This document shows positions 22,731 to 35,000 of a stretch of 64,000 bases of DNA, piece after piece. A program made the position numbers and the translations under genes. The notes beneath the pieces were generated by a model that saw nothing but the letters and a program-made list of their open reading frames with translations, was not told the origin of the DNA and searched no databases. The first letter of the stretch is position 1; every line of letters starts with the position of its first letter. The stretch comes from Alitta virens (Eukaryota > Annelida > Polychaeta > Phyllodocida > Nereididae), in NCBI GenBank assembly GCA_932294295.1, contig OW028582.1:39407204-39471203 (forward strand). Direction: 5' to 3'.

Positions 22731-25233
22731 ATGTACGGTGTCCGTTCTTTGGTTGGGAGCGCCGCGAGAAGCGGTCATGTGTTGGGAGGAGCAGTCAGAA
22801 CTTTGTCTCCCAAAAAGTCACTTGCCACAAGTTCAGAGGGAGGTTCAGAGGATACTTCCAACTCAGCTGAGAAGATAGGCTCTCCTCACGAAAGCGTGGA
22901 TTACTACGACGGTCGCAACCATGAATTCTCGGCATCGAGGTCTCGTGACATCCTGGACTACGGCCATGAGCACAGTGCAGGGACCAGCTCTCACGAACCA
23001 ATGTCAGTTGCCCATGGCATTGCTGAGATGTCCTCACGAGGTGAGATTAACAGTGACTCTGACAGGGTCGACATCCTCTCTCACAATGGGTCCACTGCTG
23101 TCTCTCTCAATGGATGCATGCAGTCCAATGTGCCCGAGCCCTTCAATCCCCAGGGACGCAACCCTACCCATGTCAACATGCCGGGTGGTGGCATCCTCAG
23201 ATCCCAGAAGTATGTTTACGGTGACCTGCACAAGCTTCACCCCAGCAAACAGTTTTCCACATCATCCGTGATGAATGCAATGGCTAAGCCAGCGCCTGCC
23301 TCCAGAGAATTCAACATTCCGTGTCCTCAAGGCATTCAGGGGGATGACTGCATACGCTTCAAGATCTGGTATGAGAACTGCCGCAGATTCAATTTGTCAA
23401 ACTGCGATGAGCAATTGTCCAGTTTACAAAGTGGAAGGAAGACTTTAGCCCAGGTGTTTGCTGAACAAGACTCTTTCATACGGGAGGTCGTAGAAAGTTA
23501 CGAAAATAGAGTTGATACAGAGGTTAACGTACAAGCGGCGCAAGATGACATTAAAGTCAACACGAGAACGCCAAGTCAGGAAGTGGATGATATGCAAGGA
23601 CTTCAGGATGTACCCGTCAGGCTACAGGGGGCGTCGGTTGAGGAGTTGATGCAGTCCCAATCGCCTTGTCCACAGGGCATCCAGGGTGCGGACTGCGAGC
23701 GATTTCGATTGTGGCTGAACAACTGTTCCGGCTTTGGGATGGGTCATTGCCAGGAACAGCTTGGTCATCTGAAGTCGGGGCGTAAGACTCTATCGCAGAT
23801 CTTCCAACAGCAAGACCAGCTACTGGAGAACATTGCCTGGCAATACAGACGCGCTTATTCCACGGGTCCCAGTGGGCAGCAACCCTCCGAGCCATCGGAT
23901 GAGGTTAGTGAAGGAAAACTGAGTCAGAGACAAAAACTGCAAAGGGCAGTGAAACAGTACGGCACCACAGTTATAGTGTTTCATGTTGGCATTTCGCTAA
24001 TGTCTCTTGGGGGCTTCTATATGGCAGTATCTAGGTAAGCAGGGTACCCCAGGTGCCACACTCAAGTTGTCCTATTAAGCACCTTAAATGGAATCCAATG
24101 GCTTAGCTTCCAGCACTTGCTGACTAACTGGGGCACATGTCTATATTGATAAGTGATATTAATCTAACAGTTTTTTGTGATAAGTTTTTCAACTCCCAGC
24201 TTCTAGCATTAATTTACTACTAATATTAAACACTGTCAAACATAGCAGTTGGTAGTAGAGCCTTGGAATATTTAGAATATTTATTCCAAGGTAGAATCTT
24301 GGGACTAGGCTTCTGTTAGTTATTAGCTGTGGTGCTAAATAAAGACTATCATGATGAAAATGTTAAGTCATGAGCTGATAAGAAACGGTATCTCACTGTA
24401 TAGACAGATCAGTTACATTTGATAGTTACATGTGTCATCATAGTCATAGTGACTAAGCAGTTTACCTTAACTTATTACATAACCCTGAATTGTTCACTGA
24501 ATTTGATGCATTTTAGTTTGAATGACTCACAATTTAATTGTGATGACTTGATTTCCAGTGTCGTGTGCTCCGTTTGTCCTGAGTAAATATTTTTCAAGCT
24601 TAGTCAGGCAGGTAGTTCACTGAACGTGTTTACCTGTTAATGTTATTGATGTTGTGCACACGGGCTGCAGTCCATACTTGTTTGATATTGACATTATGAC
24701 ATGACTTATATTTTAAGCACTTAAACTAGAGATGTATTTAATAACATACAAGATAATATGGTGAGGACTATGTTCAGCAACTTCAGCTAGCTATTTGTAA
24801 TAACCCATAGATTATGGGTCATTACAAATTGCAAATAGCTAGCTGAAGTTTCTAAGCCCCCCCACAAGGACGCCACATTTTATTTTTTGTGCCCTGACAT
24901 TCAACTGCATGGGAGTATAATCTTATTGCTTTCTATTTACTTTGGGCAATTGTTAAATAACTAAAGGTATACGTACAGGAGAAAGCAGAGATGCTAATGG
25001 CTTATTGTTTTGTCTTTTTCAGCGGCATTGATGTGGTGGGCATCCTGGCCAAAATAGGACTGGGTGACTACATTTTGGAATCTCGTCTAGCTACAGGCGC
25101 ATCTACTTTCGTGGTGGCTTATGCTGTGCATAAAGTCTTTGCTCCAGTGCGAATCGCCATTACTCTCACTTCTACTCCTTTTATTGTGCGTTATCTGCGA
25201 TCTATTGGGTTTTTAAAGACACCAAAAGTGTAG
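22731..25233 (+). CDS. FAM210B-like mitochondrial membrane protein with two N-terminal Cys-rich repeats
   Basis: Two exons (22731-24034 and 25023-25233) join in phase to 504 residues. The C-terminal ~105 residues are a FAM210/DUF1279 domain: a membrane segment with HVGISLMSLGGFYMAVSSGID, then STFVVAYAVHKVFAPVRI and TPFIVRYLRSIGFLKTP. These match FAM210B better than FAM210A. FAM210 proteins sit in mitochondrial membranes, and the N-terminus here (MYGVRSLVGSAARSG) is basic, Ser/Ala-rich and free of acids, like a presequence. Vertebrate FAM210B is under 200 residues. This protein adds about 300 residues, including two gap-free repeats of about 60 residues at 197-259 and 312-374. Each repeat carries four cysteines spaced C-x8-C-x9-C-x7-C, a conserved W and an S-G-R-K-T-L block. 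The role of the repeats is unknown. The start is the first ATG in a frame open upstream. Confidence 0.9.
24779..24850. repeat. Inverted repeat in the FAM210B-like intron
   Basis: A left arm beginning AACTTCAGCTAGCTATTTG is mirrored by a right arm ending CAAATAGCTAGCTGAAGTT. Inner arms are TAATAACCCATA and TATGGGTCATTA, with a short extra segment on the right. It would form a hairpin of about 30 bp with one bulge. Confidence 0.8.
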
Positions 25234-25671
25234 CTGCTTAATTTTAGGTCATATTTATTTTTAATTCTCTATTTTTTTACTGTAACCAGTATCATGTGCA
25301 TATTTATATACTAGAAAGCCAACTAAATGTGACCTTTTTGAAATCTGACTGAATACTGAATAGGGATACAAAATGCAGTTGATGATGAACATTTGAATAC
25401 AGCTGTATATGTATTTACTTTCTGTTGAGATACTCTTGAAATTGGACTACTTCACATAAACATTGAGCATCAGGCAGTAAGTTCCCTGAAATCAGAAATA
25501 TGTTCAAAATACCTATTTAGTTTCCTTCTTTTTTAAACTTTTTTTTTGGTATAAAATCAAGACATGGTTTGTAAGCATTTAAAAATTTACCAAGAAATGT
25601 ATTTGTTTGCTCCTTGCTACAGGAGACTGATATTCTTTATACTATGTTATAGTAATTTGGCTTACATTAAA

Positions 25672-25677
25672 AATAAA
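25672..25677 (+). terminator. Polyadenylation signal of the FAM210B-like gene
   Basis: AATAAA about 440 nt after the stop codon, followed by T/G-rich sequence. Confidence 0.55.
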
Positions 25678-25955
25678 GCGGGTCATTATCAAAAGGAATG
25701 AGTTTAAATCTTTTTTGCAATGATATTTACACTATTGATGACTGGTGTGTGTGTGTATAAAACAGCAGTTGTGATATAAAGCTGCAGTTGTGATATAAAG
25801 CTGCAAGGATGCTGTTGGAAGGCTAACATGCCTGTCTGGTAGTTTATAGTTTAATTAGTTGAAGCACTATTTTCGTGATGAGCTATGAAGTCTCAAGAGT
25901 TGGTGGTGCTGCAATCATTCATTGAAAGTGGCGCCATCTGGCTGCTATTGTAAAA

Positions 25956-25963
25956 TGACGTCA
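25956..25963 (+). promoter_or_regulatory. CRE palindrome upstream of METTL9
   Basis: A perfect TGACGTCA lies 135 nt before the METTL9 start codon. It fits a proximal promoter position. Confidence 0.45.
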
Positions 25964-26097
25964 TCACGAGGGTGTCCCTGCTGAGGGAGGATTCTCCGTC
26001 TTCACGCGACACGCTCATCCAACTTGTCTAGCATGAGAAATGAAGTGACATTAGCGATCGCGAGTTTGTTGGAGGCATTATTTGGGCACAGACAGCC

Positions 26098-29000
26098 ATG
26101 GCGTCCTACAGAATCAGGAGTCCCATGCTGAGAATGGTCTATAACCGCATGACCGAAGAGGCCAGGGACAGAGAATGCGACCATGCACAGGTGATCAATG
26201 TCAATGATACATTATGTACAGTGACAGTGTGTCCTACCAGGTCAAGCAATTGCTGTTGTAATTTTAAAGTGGGAGCCCACAAACCTGTGTGTCTATGAAT
26301 GTATTCGGTGTCTATGCTGAGGCAGGTATAAAGACCCCCACCCACGTCGTAAATGTTTAACATAATCAAATGATAATGTGGACAGGACTCCAAGCCTTAT
26401 TATTGCATCATTACGTCTGCCTTTGCCAGCTGATGAGCTATATACATAGCTCCCATCAGTTTTTAGTGATTCATTACGTGCCTATATACATGATATATCT
26501 GCTCACAGACAACAAAACCTTAATCAAATAGGATTCTCAATATTATGTCCATGGGATATCCTATAGGCTATAGGACACAGTGCAACTAGATGTATCGATC
26601 CTGCTTATGCCTGACTTGACATGTAGTTCGTTATTTACCAGGCTGTTATATAATGATTAAGTATAGTATCCATAATGGATAAATTAATTGATGAAGTTGA
26701 TTGGTGGCTGGGCTTATAAGTAGCTAAGTATGTAACTATAGAGCTAAATAAGTTTTCATTGGTGTATTTGGTAACTTGGGTGTTTTTAGGAGGCATGCAA
26801 AATTTTCTTTGTGGTTTATTTTTCTTAGAGGTCTCGTTATTTTAATTGGCGGAGTGTGCAAGATATCCAAGGGCGCGGGGCGATTCCTGAAATGTGCGTT
26901 TTGCAGTTTCTCCTGATCAGAAATTCTGGGGAAGGACCTCATATTTGATGGGAGGAGCATGTGAGAAGAAAGACAAAACTAACCTTGGGATCCGGTGCAA
27001 TAGTTTTGTGTTATATTTTGTTATCAGCACCTCAAATTGAATCGTATAATTTTTTATTCACAGTGGTATGCAGTGAGTAAGGACCGTCTAGCTGTAGACC
27101 TGACAACGCTGTTTGTGCAATGTCACGAGGATGAGGAGACATCAGAATTCCTAAAGGCGTGTTATGACAAGGCGGACTGGGTCTTCACTCAAATGACCCA
27201 CATGTTTCTGAAATCCTTGCTCAGTTGGTTTCTCAATCAGACTTCTATTAATGGGTGAGAAACTTAATTGTCTAATAAATACACAGTTGTCTTTACACTT
27301 GTATCCATATTCCCTGAAATCGAACTTAGCGCTTAGTAAATCTCACTGTCAATTTTGTCTTTTCAGCTTGCTGCGCAGAGGTTCCATGTTTGTCTATTCA
27401 AAGCAACAGTTTCAGTCTCTGCTTGGAGTTGATGACAGCTGGAAGAGGGGTTCTCTGTTGGATCTAGGTAATCATGACTTTCCAGTCCAGATGGCTGTAA
27501 ACTGTTTATTATTTAATTAATGATGTGTCAATTGTAATAAATTATTGTCTTATTGCAGGGGCAGGAGATGGTAGGGTAACAGAAAAGATGGCCGATCACT
27601 TTGAACATGTTTATGCCACGGAAGCCTCAAAACCGATGGTTTGGAGACTGCAGGAATTGGGATACCGGTTGGTTTGTGTTTCTCAATTAACTGGACACCC
27701 AAAATATCTAGGGCTATAAGCCTATAAATTTATATTGAGTAAATTTCAGATTTTAGTTCGAAGTCCAAGGTATGTCATTATAATTGTCTTGAAGAAACAT
27801 TTAGTCACACAGAAATTGACAGAATGGTTCTATCAGGATTAATTAAACCCTGGGTTTCTATATATATATATAACAGCAATTATTACAGAATTAATCACAT
27901 CTGGGGTCACAAAGGGTAAAAAGTAATCTATTGGAGCAAATTTTTTGTACTGCAATCATTTTAAACAATAAAGCTTGAAAAGTGCTAGTTTAAAATATGT
28001 TAGATTTTTTTTTTGCCGATGATAGTAAAGATGTATCCGTAGGGCTGTTTTTACCTATTTGGCTGAGTTACGCCTGTTCTAATATGAGCATTGCTTTAGT
28101 CTTTCTCTCTGCCTCATTCATTTCTGTTTTGCAATCACAGAGTCCTCAGCCTAGAGGAATGGGCTGATGGCAGTCGAACTTACAACGTCATCAGTTGCCT
28201 AAACTTGTTGGATCGCTGTGAGCGTCCAGTTACCTTGCTGCATGAAATGAAGAAGGTCCTGGATCCTGAGAATGGACGGATTATCGTCGCTGTTGTCATC
28301 CCCTTTCGACCTTATGTTGAATTTGGTAAATTACTTTTTTGGAATGATTCAAAACGGTTTATGAGTGACGAGCTACTGCTGATGGATGACAAATTTTAGA
28401 TTGTGGCATATTTCAATCATGTCAACATATAACGTAAAAGTAAAAAATTAAGATGTGAATTATGTCATGAATCTTAGAGAAAAGTAATGCAACCATAAAG
28501 TATGGTATATATAGTTGATCTCTTGAAAGCAAATTCATTTATGTAAACAAATTAATCTGGAGATCAGTGATCAGTAATCTACATTCAAAAAGGGCAGGTT
28601 TGCTAAAGCATATTTCCCCCTGGGATAATAAATCTGAAGTTGAATGATTGCAAAGCTTGGCAAACAGGATATTGTTTTCCTGAGGTAGTGTGTGTGCCTG
28701 GGTCATAATGAACCATATCAAAATTAGAGCAACATATTATGAAAGTTATTTCAGGTAATGTAATATTGTAGTATATTTGTGTTTATAAACCAGTGAGTTA
28801 AAAAATTGGTATAACTGATAAGCATGAATTCATTTAGCATCCCTGCATCAGTGATGCAATTATTGCAGCAGCAGCAGCTTGGGTGGTTGTGATCCTCTTG
28901 GGGATTTTAATGCTGTGAATCTTCTTTGCAGGAGGAATAGACCACAAACCTTATGAGTACCTTCATATCAACGGAACCTCATTTGAAGAACAAGTGCAGA

Positions 29001-29137
29001 GCTTTGCTTTCAATGTGCTGGCCCCAGCTGGTCTGAGGGTCGAGAGGTTCACCCGACTGCCATACTTGTGCGAAGGCGATCTTAGCCGCTCTTTCTATAT
29101 TTTGGACGATGTTGTTTTTGTGCTGAAGCCATCTTGA
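26098..29137 (+). CDS. METTL9: METTL9-like protein-L-histidine N-pros-methyltransferase
   Basis: Six exons (26098-26190, 27064-27254, 27367-27467, 27559-27667, 28141-28325, 28932-29137) join in phase to 294 residues. The vertebrate protein is about 318. Family blocks in order are WYAVSKDRL, FVQCHEDEETSEFL, SWFLNQTSINGLLRRGSMF and the SAM-binding motif LLDLGAGDGRVTEKM (about 125-139). After these come YATEASKPMVWRL, NVISCLNLLDRCERP, VIPFRPYVEF and RLPYLCEGD near the C-terminus. METTL9 writes 1-methylhistidine on His-x-His motifs of zinc transporters, mitochondrial and other proteins. The N-terminus here (MASYRIRSPMLRMVYNRM) aligns with the vertebrate segment after the hydrophobic leader, so the leader is absent or on an unseen upstream exon. 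The in-frame sequence upstream is open back to a TGA at 26,041 without an ATG. Confidence 0.95.
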
Positions 29138-29454
29138 TGTATGTCAACTTGTATATTCAGGGAATTTCTTCTGTATTTTCTGTTGATTTAATTAGCATTC
29201 CGCAGTTCACTTGCAAGGTGGGAGTATTGAGTTTTTATGTAGTTAGGTTATTTAATGAGGCTTTAATTTTTAAAAAAAACGTTGAGTATATGAAGCCTAC
29301 ATGACCATTTGATAAATGTGTGATTTCTTGCATAATTTTAAGTAATGTAGATTCACTTGGACAAGAACTGTATGATTGTGCAGTGATGTGCAGAGTATTT
29401 AACATTGTATATTGCATCAACAGCCATGCAGGTAATATTCATCCAAAAAGTCCA

Positions 29455-29460
29455 AATAAA
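29455..29460 (+). terminator. Polyadenylation signal of METTL9
   Basis: AATAAA about 320 nt after the stop codon. Confidence 0.55.
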
Positions 29461-30321
29461 AAGGTCTGCCGTAGCTAATTTCTTATAAACTTAGTGGCAT
29501 GTACTGGCACACAGTACTGTGATTTTAATCAGTTGATTATTAATGAGAGGGAGTTAACTAACATTTTTGTTGGTTATAACTTATATTCCAATGCCAAAGT
29601 TATCTGTAATCAGCCACGTGTAGGTAGCAAGCATAATATCATTCATGTCAACTTATGGTGGTTGGGAAGACATTGACTGATTTGAATATTATTAATCTTA
29701 TTTTAACTGACAACTGTTATGATTTTAGTTGAGTTTTCATCCAAAATTTGTAAATACATAGGGTGAATACCAGTGTAAGGGGATACTTGCACAGTTTTTA
29801 TTTAAGTCAGATTTACTCTTATGAATTCATTTAAACTGGATAATCTTGAAACCTAATGCATTTATTTGAAAATGCTGGTGCAAATGCAAATGCTGAATCT
29901 CCGCCCCGAGGGGTTTCTAGTTTCAGTCAGGTTTACTGTTCAGATTTCATTTAAACTGGAGAATCTTGAAACATCCTCATATCCTCATCCAGGACATGTT
30001 TCAAATATGTGATCAATGTCCGTAAGTTTTTATTTCACTGAGGTCTGATGAAGCAGTGAATTATAGTATGAGCTGCACATTTATTTGCAATGTATGACAC
30101 ATATCAAAGCAAATTTTAAAAATACCTTATATAGGCTTCTTTTAAGGATTAAAGCATCATTCACATGTTTTCGTGTACACAAAAATAGAAACTGCAATTT
30201 ATGCATTGGCATTGGTTCATCTGAAGCACACTTTCTGTTTGTAATGTACACACATGTATGCTTATATGGATACTGATCAATGTAGCTTGACATCATTGCA
30301 TTACATTGCAGTTAGTAGGTA

Positions 30322-30492
30322 AGGGCTGTTCCATTAAAAGTGTGAGATGGGGTGGACCCCCCCCCTCCTCCCAATCTGCATTTTGTTTTTTGAAGACCCC
30401 TCCTACCCATTCTTTTTTCTAAATTAAGATATTAGGTCAAGCACCCCCCATCCTGTCTGCCTCCACCCCACACTCTTCAATAGAACAGCCCC
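30322..30492. mobile_element. Short inverted-repeat element (MITE-like)
   Basis: The left end AGGGCTGTTCCATTAAAAG is mirrored by a right end whose complement reads AGGGGCTGTTCTATTGAAGA. Both continue into AGTGTG-A/G-GGTGGA. The total is about 170 bp with a C-rich centre. The terminus resembles hAT-type ends, but no clear 8-bp target duplication was found. Confidence 0.55.
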
Positions 30493-31315
30493 TGTACCGT
30501 GAAAATTTAGATTGAATGATGCAAATGAGGACTGAAAGACTTAATTTATAAAGTAATTTATAATATGCTACAAAAAATGACAAAGTTATAGTCTTAATAT
30601 GATATTCATGAAGTTTGCAAAGGTCGAGTGATGACAACTAATTGTAAGCCATTCCATTATCGTTTCTTCTAATTAACTGTCATGTTGCAGTTTGTTGACT
30701 TTTTTAGCGTTGGCTTCTTGAAAGTTATATTGTAGAGGATCTAGCTGTCATGATGTACAGGGTTACACTTGAGTCTAGTCTATCATAAACAAATATAATT
30801 GTGATGAAATTTTGTATATCTTAAATCTGCAATATTCTCACAGGCTGTTTAATTGTATTGCTTAATGCTGCTCATAGCTTAGCTAATTTAGTCTTACTGC
30901 TGACCTTGTTTTTACAACATGAGAATTGACCAATTAGATCTGTGCAAATAGAACATGTATATAGACTTTTCTTTGTGTGCTTGAAGTAGAATGAAACTGT
31001 GATCAAACTAACATGTTTGAGAGTGTGTTGTAAGAGCTCTGTGAGCCTGGGATGAAAATCATAAATAAACTTTGTAATTTTCACTGATAATAGTTAAATT
31101 ATTAATTGGGGGGAAAATGAAAGCCCTTTGAAAAGCTTTATCGCTGAATGGGGAAAACAATCCATTTAATCAGTTGTGCTCATTCTACTCCAGAAGGCGC
31201 CAGAGTACTGTGCCTGGTAGTGTCACCTGGTGTTTTGTAGATATATTATGATAAAATTAATAAATTTGGTTTGTTTTTGATAATGTCTGCAGACCCTAAA
31301 TACATGTCAACATTT

Positions 31316-31396
31316 TCATCCTTGTCATGGTCCCTACCTGTCCTAATTAGCCCATCAGGTGAAATACAGGACGTAAAGCCCTAATCCACCACCACC
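31316..31396 (+). mobile_element. 5'-truncated tRNA-derived SINE with target duplication
   Basis: This is the tail part of the SINE found whole at 56,839: CATGGTCCCT, CCTAATTAGCCCA, AATACAGGACGTAAAGCCC, then a CCA/CCAC tail. It is flanked by a 14-bp direct repeat, ACATGTCA(A/G)CATTT, at 31,302-31,315 and 31,397-31,410 with one mismatch. Confidence 0.75.
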
Positions 31397-31745
31397 ACAT
31401 GTCAGCATTTAATAATGAGATTCTCATCTAAATGTCAATCTAGGTAACTATAGTAGAATTGTCTCAATGGATGTAATCATGTAATTGATTACATCCTTTT
31501 TTATCATATATATACAATGTATATACAAATATTTATTTAATCTGTACATTGTACTCTGATTATTTGTTCTCATAATGCAAGAATGGCCTGCTCCCCATGT
31601 AGTATTTGCAGTGGGCTGAGATATCTAGGTGAGGAGGTCAGCTACTGCAAAGGCCTGCTAGCTGCTGACCTGCATGGTCTACATGTTCTATATATGCTGC
31701 TTTTTTATGCTATTGTTGTCCATTCAAGGTTGACCATCTGTTAAC

Positions 31746-31918
31746 ATGGAGCGGTTTCCCATCAGCATTGACCCCAATGACTGTGATGAACAAGTGACCC
31801 AGATTCTGGCTGTTCTTAAACCTGATTGGCCCAAGGACCAGGTTAAGAGAAAGGTAATTAAACATTGTGCTATCTCATATTATATTGCGCAGCATTATTG
31901 CTATCTATCTATCTATCT

Positions 31919-32015
<97 letters not shown>

Positions 32016-35000
32016 ATATGTCTGTCTAGCTGTCTGTCTAGCTACAGACTGTTATACTAGCAGGGAAGTCTTGCCATTGCAATTATAAAGTCTGACACTT
32101 GATATTGAGGTGACTTACATGTATGATAAATTTTTTGTATTTCAGAATTTCTCAGAGGGTTACATGAACGTCTTGTTTTGCTGTCATCTTGCGTCTGATC
32201 CCAATCTTCGAGATGGGGTTATTTTTAGGATTGCGTTCGATGTTGATGATCCAAAGCGTAAGTGCAACTGGTCGTGTTAATTTAATTGGGACCAAGGGAA
32301 ATAATTAGATATATAGCAAGATACGCTAGCTCTGTTTACAACATATATGGTGAAGGTTGCAGTGACATGCAATTTTGTAGAAGTTGCACTTATTTATATT
32401 ATACTAATTTGGTTCATATACATGATATAGATACCAAAATGGGCCAAGCTAATTATATTCAATTTGCACCTGTTAGAAACCACAGCACATATTTTAGAGA
32501 TGAACATACTGCTGTAATTTGCATGTGATCTGTTATATACTTCAGTGTAATATAAAGGCTGTTTTTATTCCTGATACAGGTTTGCTAGGAGCAACAAAAG
32601 ATGAAATCATTTGCAATTCTCAGGTGGCCCAAGCAGCCAGTTCAGGCGCTCCTGTCTTGGCTCTCTTTAAGAATGGTCTGGTGACAAAATGTCTGCCAGG
32701 ATCCGCAGCTATGAGGAAACATTTGAGAGAGGAAGGACTCATCAGGTCAGAAAACTTCAGATGCTACTGAAAAATGGCTTAAATTGTGCAGATTACCTTT
32801 ATCCTTTATCTTACAGTATTATTACCAGGCTGATGCTGAATTTAAAAGAGCAATTTTAATATATACCATTATGTATACTGAACTCTGTGATGTGACCTTA
32901 TCGTCATCATTGGATTCTTGTAAGCCTTATCAATTTTGAATTACTTACAGTCTGACTCAGACTAACTGCCGGATTCTTTTTCATGTTCAGGCAGACTGCC
33001 CGACTTCTAGCTCAACTACACTATGTAGACTTGGACAAAGTGGACATAAAAGATTCTGAGGAAAACCCCATCAAGATCGAGAAGAAGGTCAGGTTCTTCA
33101 ACGACATGTATTACATCCTCGAACATCTGCCTGAAAAAGGACAGGAAGGGTCTACTTATCCCAAGTGAGTCACACACATTTTTTACTTTGTGCACCATGG
33201 CTAATCGGTAAACTTTACATCAAAAAGTATCATGAACCAACAGCCATGGATTGTATTATTACTCTGTCCTGTTACTGACATCAACTTTCTTAACTGTTGC
33301 CTATAAATGATGTCTGAGCAACCTGTGGTTTGACTGGGCATTATTTCTGTAAGTTTGCTGTTTAGTCTGAGCTTTTTCAATTTTAGCACAATTTGCAGTT
33401 GAAATTATGTCAAAAAGTCATATTGAGTCCCGTCATATTTTCAAGTTTTTGCAAACCTTATCCCATATTTTCATTGTTATTGCAACCATGTAATGAGGCA
33501 ATACTCCTCTTTTTTTTTTTTGTCAGAGATGAGTATTTTTCAAAGGAGAATTTAAGGAAAGAAATCAAATACGCTGAAGACTTCATCAACAGTTTGGGAT
33601 TCAATGTGGTGTATGGGCACAATGATTTCCACTCCAAAAACTTGGTATACGATAAAAGTACTGGTGAGTAGCTCTCCTGGAAATATAACAGAATTTTTAT
33701 TGCCACAAATTGCAAATTGATCTGTGTAGCGTGGTGGCCATGTCATTAGCAAAATAATTAGGGTGAGCAGCGCTGCTTTAATGCCTGCATTTCATTTCAG
33801 ATACGATGATGATGATTGATTTTGATATCAGCGGCTACAACCACGAGGGTTTTGACATCGGGGCGCTTCTGGAAGATCGAGAGTGTGCTATTTATTTAGG
33901 TATGGAATGCATATATTATTATTTCATTTGGATATTTGATTCTCTTCAGTTAGATTTTAAATGTCATGTGTTGCGTTTGCTTCAACTCGGTTTGTTTTTC
34001 ATTTCCAGGGATGATTTCCTATTGTAACATTGCTTGATTTTTGCAGTGCTCTCATCATACTGCTTAGTTCTCAGATTCCTTTATATGTGTCATAAGGCTA
34101 TAATACATGCTTCCCTACAAGATGCTCACTCATTCATCAATGCTCCCTTAATCATTTATATAAATTATTACACAAAAGTATAACAATCCTAGGAAATTTC
34201 CATAAGCATCTTTGAGCATGCCCATCTGCTGCTGCTCCTGCAACAGGCCAGCCTGGCCACTGTAGGCCAAGTATTTAACCTGCACTGGGCCCTCCTCTTG
34301 CAGAGAGAGAGAGGCACAGAGAGAGAGACAGAACATCTGCAGGACAGCAGCAGAGTGTTCTGGCTATTTAGTCATGTATTCTTAAGTGAAGGCTGATCTC
34401 ACATGAAACATTTCAATATGTAATTCTTTGGACTTTGTGGGGAACACATGAAACATTTCAATATGTAATATTTTGGACTTTGTGGGGAACACACAGTTTA
34501 ATATAACTATACCAGTCGACTTTACTTTGGACTCCATCATCATTTAACTTTAAGTGGATTTTACTAAGGCTTCAGATCCCTGGATCCTCACTGCCAAGCT
34601 AATTAAGTTAACAAGAAACATTTTTTAACAAAAGAAGCTTTAGTGCAACAGTTGCTTGATGTTTGCAGTGCTCTCATCATACTGCTCATAGTCCTCAGAG
34701 ATTCCTTTATAGATGGTATTGAACACAGGAATTAGTAGACTTTGACATGGGAACAACTGTCAACTGTCCTTTCTGTTTTGCATGCATTGCATTGCGCATT
34801 TCAGCGTACATTTTTTGGGACATTAAACTGTATAATATTTTATGTAAATAGTAGATATTACAACTTTGTGTCAATGGCACCACTTGCAGCCACCGAACAA
34901 GAGCTAAGCACAAAATTGTTTAAAATTGTCATGTATGTATTGCGTATTAAACTTGTACATATCTAATGTTCATACTATACTTGTAATTGTGTGCCACACA

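Larger units (their letters stand above)
29461..31745. other. Intergenic between METTL9 and the choline/ethanolamine kinase gene
   Basis: No exon was recognised. It holds a diverged direct repeat (29,795-29,860 and 29,918-29,975, both with CATTTAAACTGGA and AATCTTGAAAC), a MITE-like inverted-repeat element and a truncated SINE, listed separately. Bases 31,700-31,745 should include the promoter or leader of the next gene. Confidence 0.5.

Noticed and set aside
31746..32088. Open frames through the TCTA repeat
   Set aside because: They are forced by a tetranucleotide microsatellite; only the first 36 codons before the donor at 31,854 are coding.
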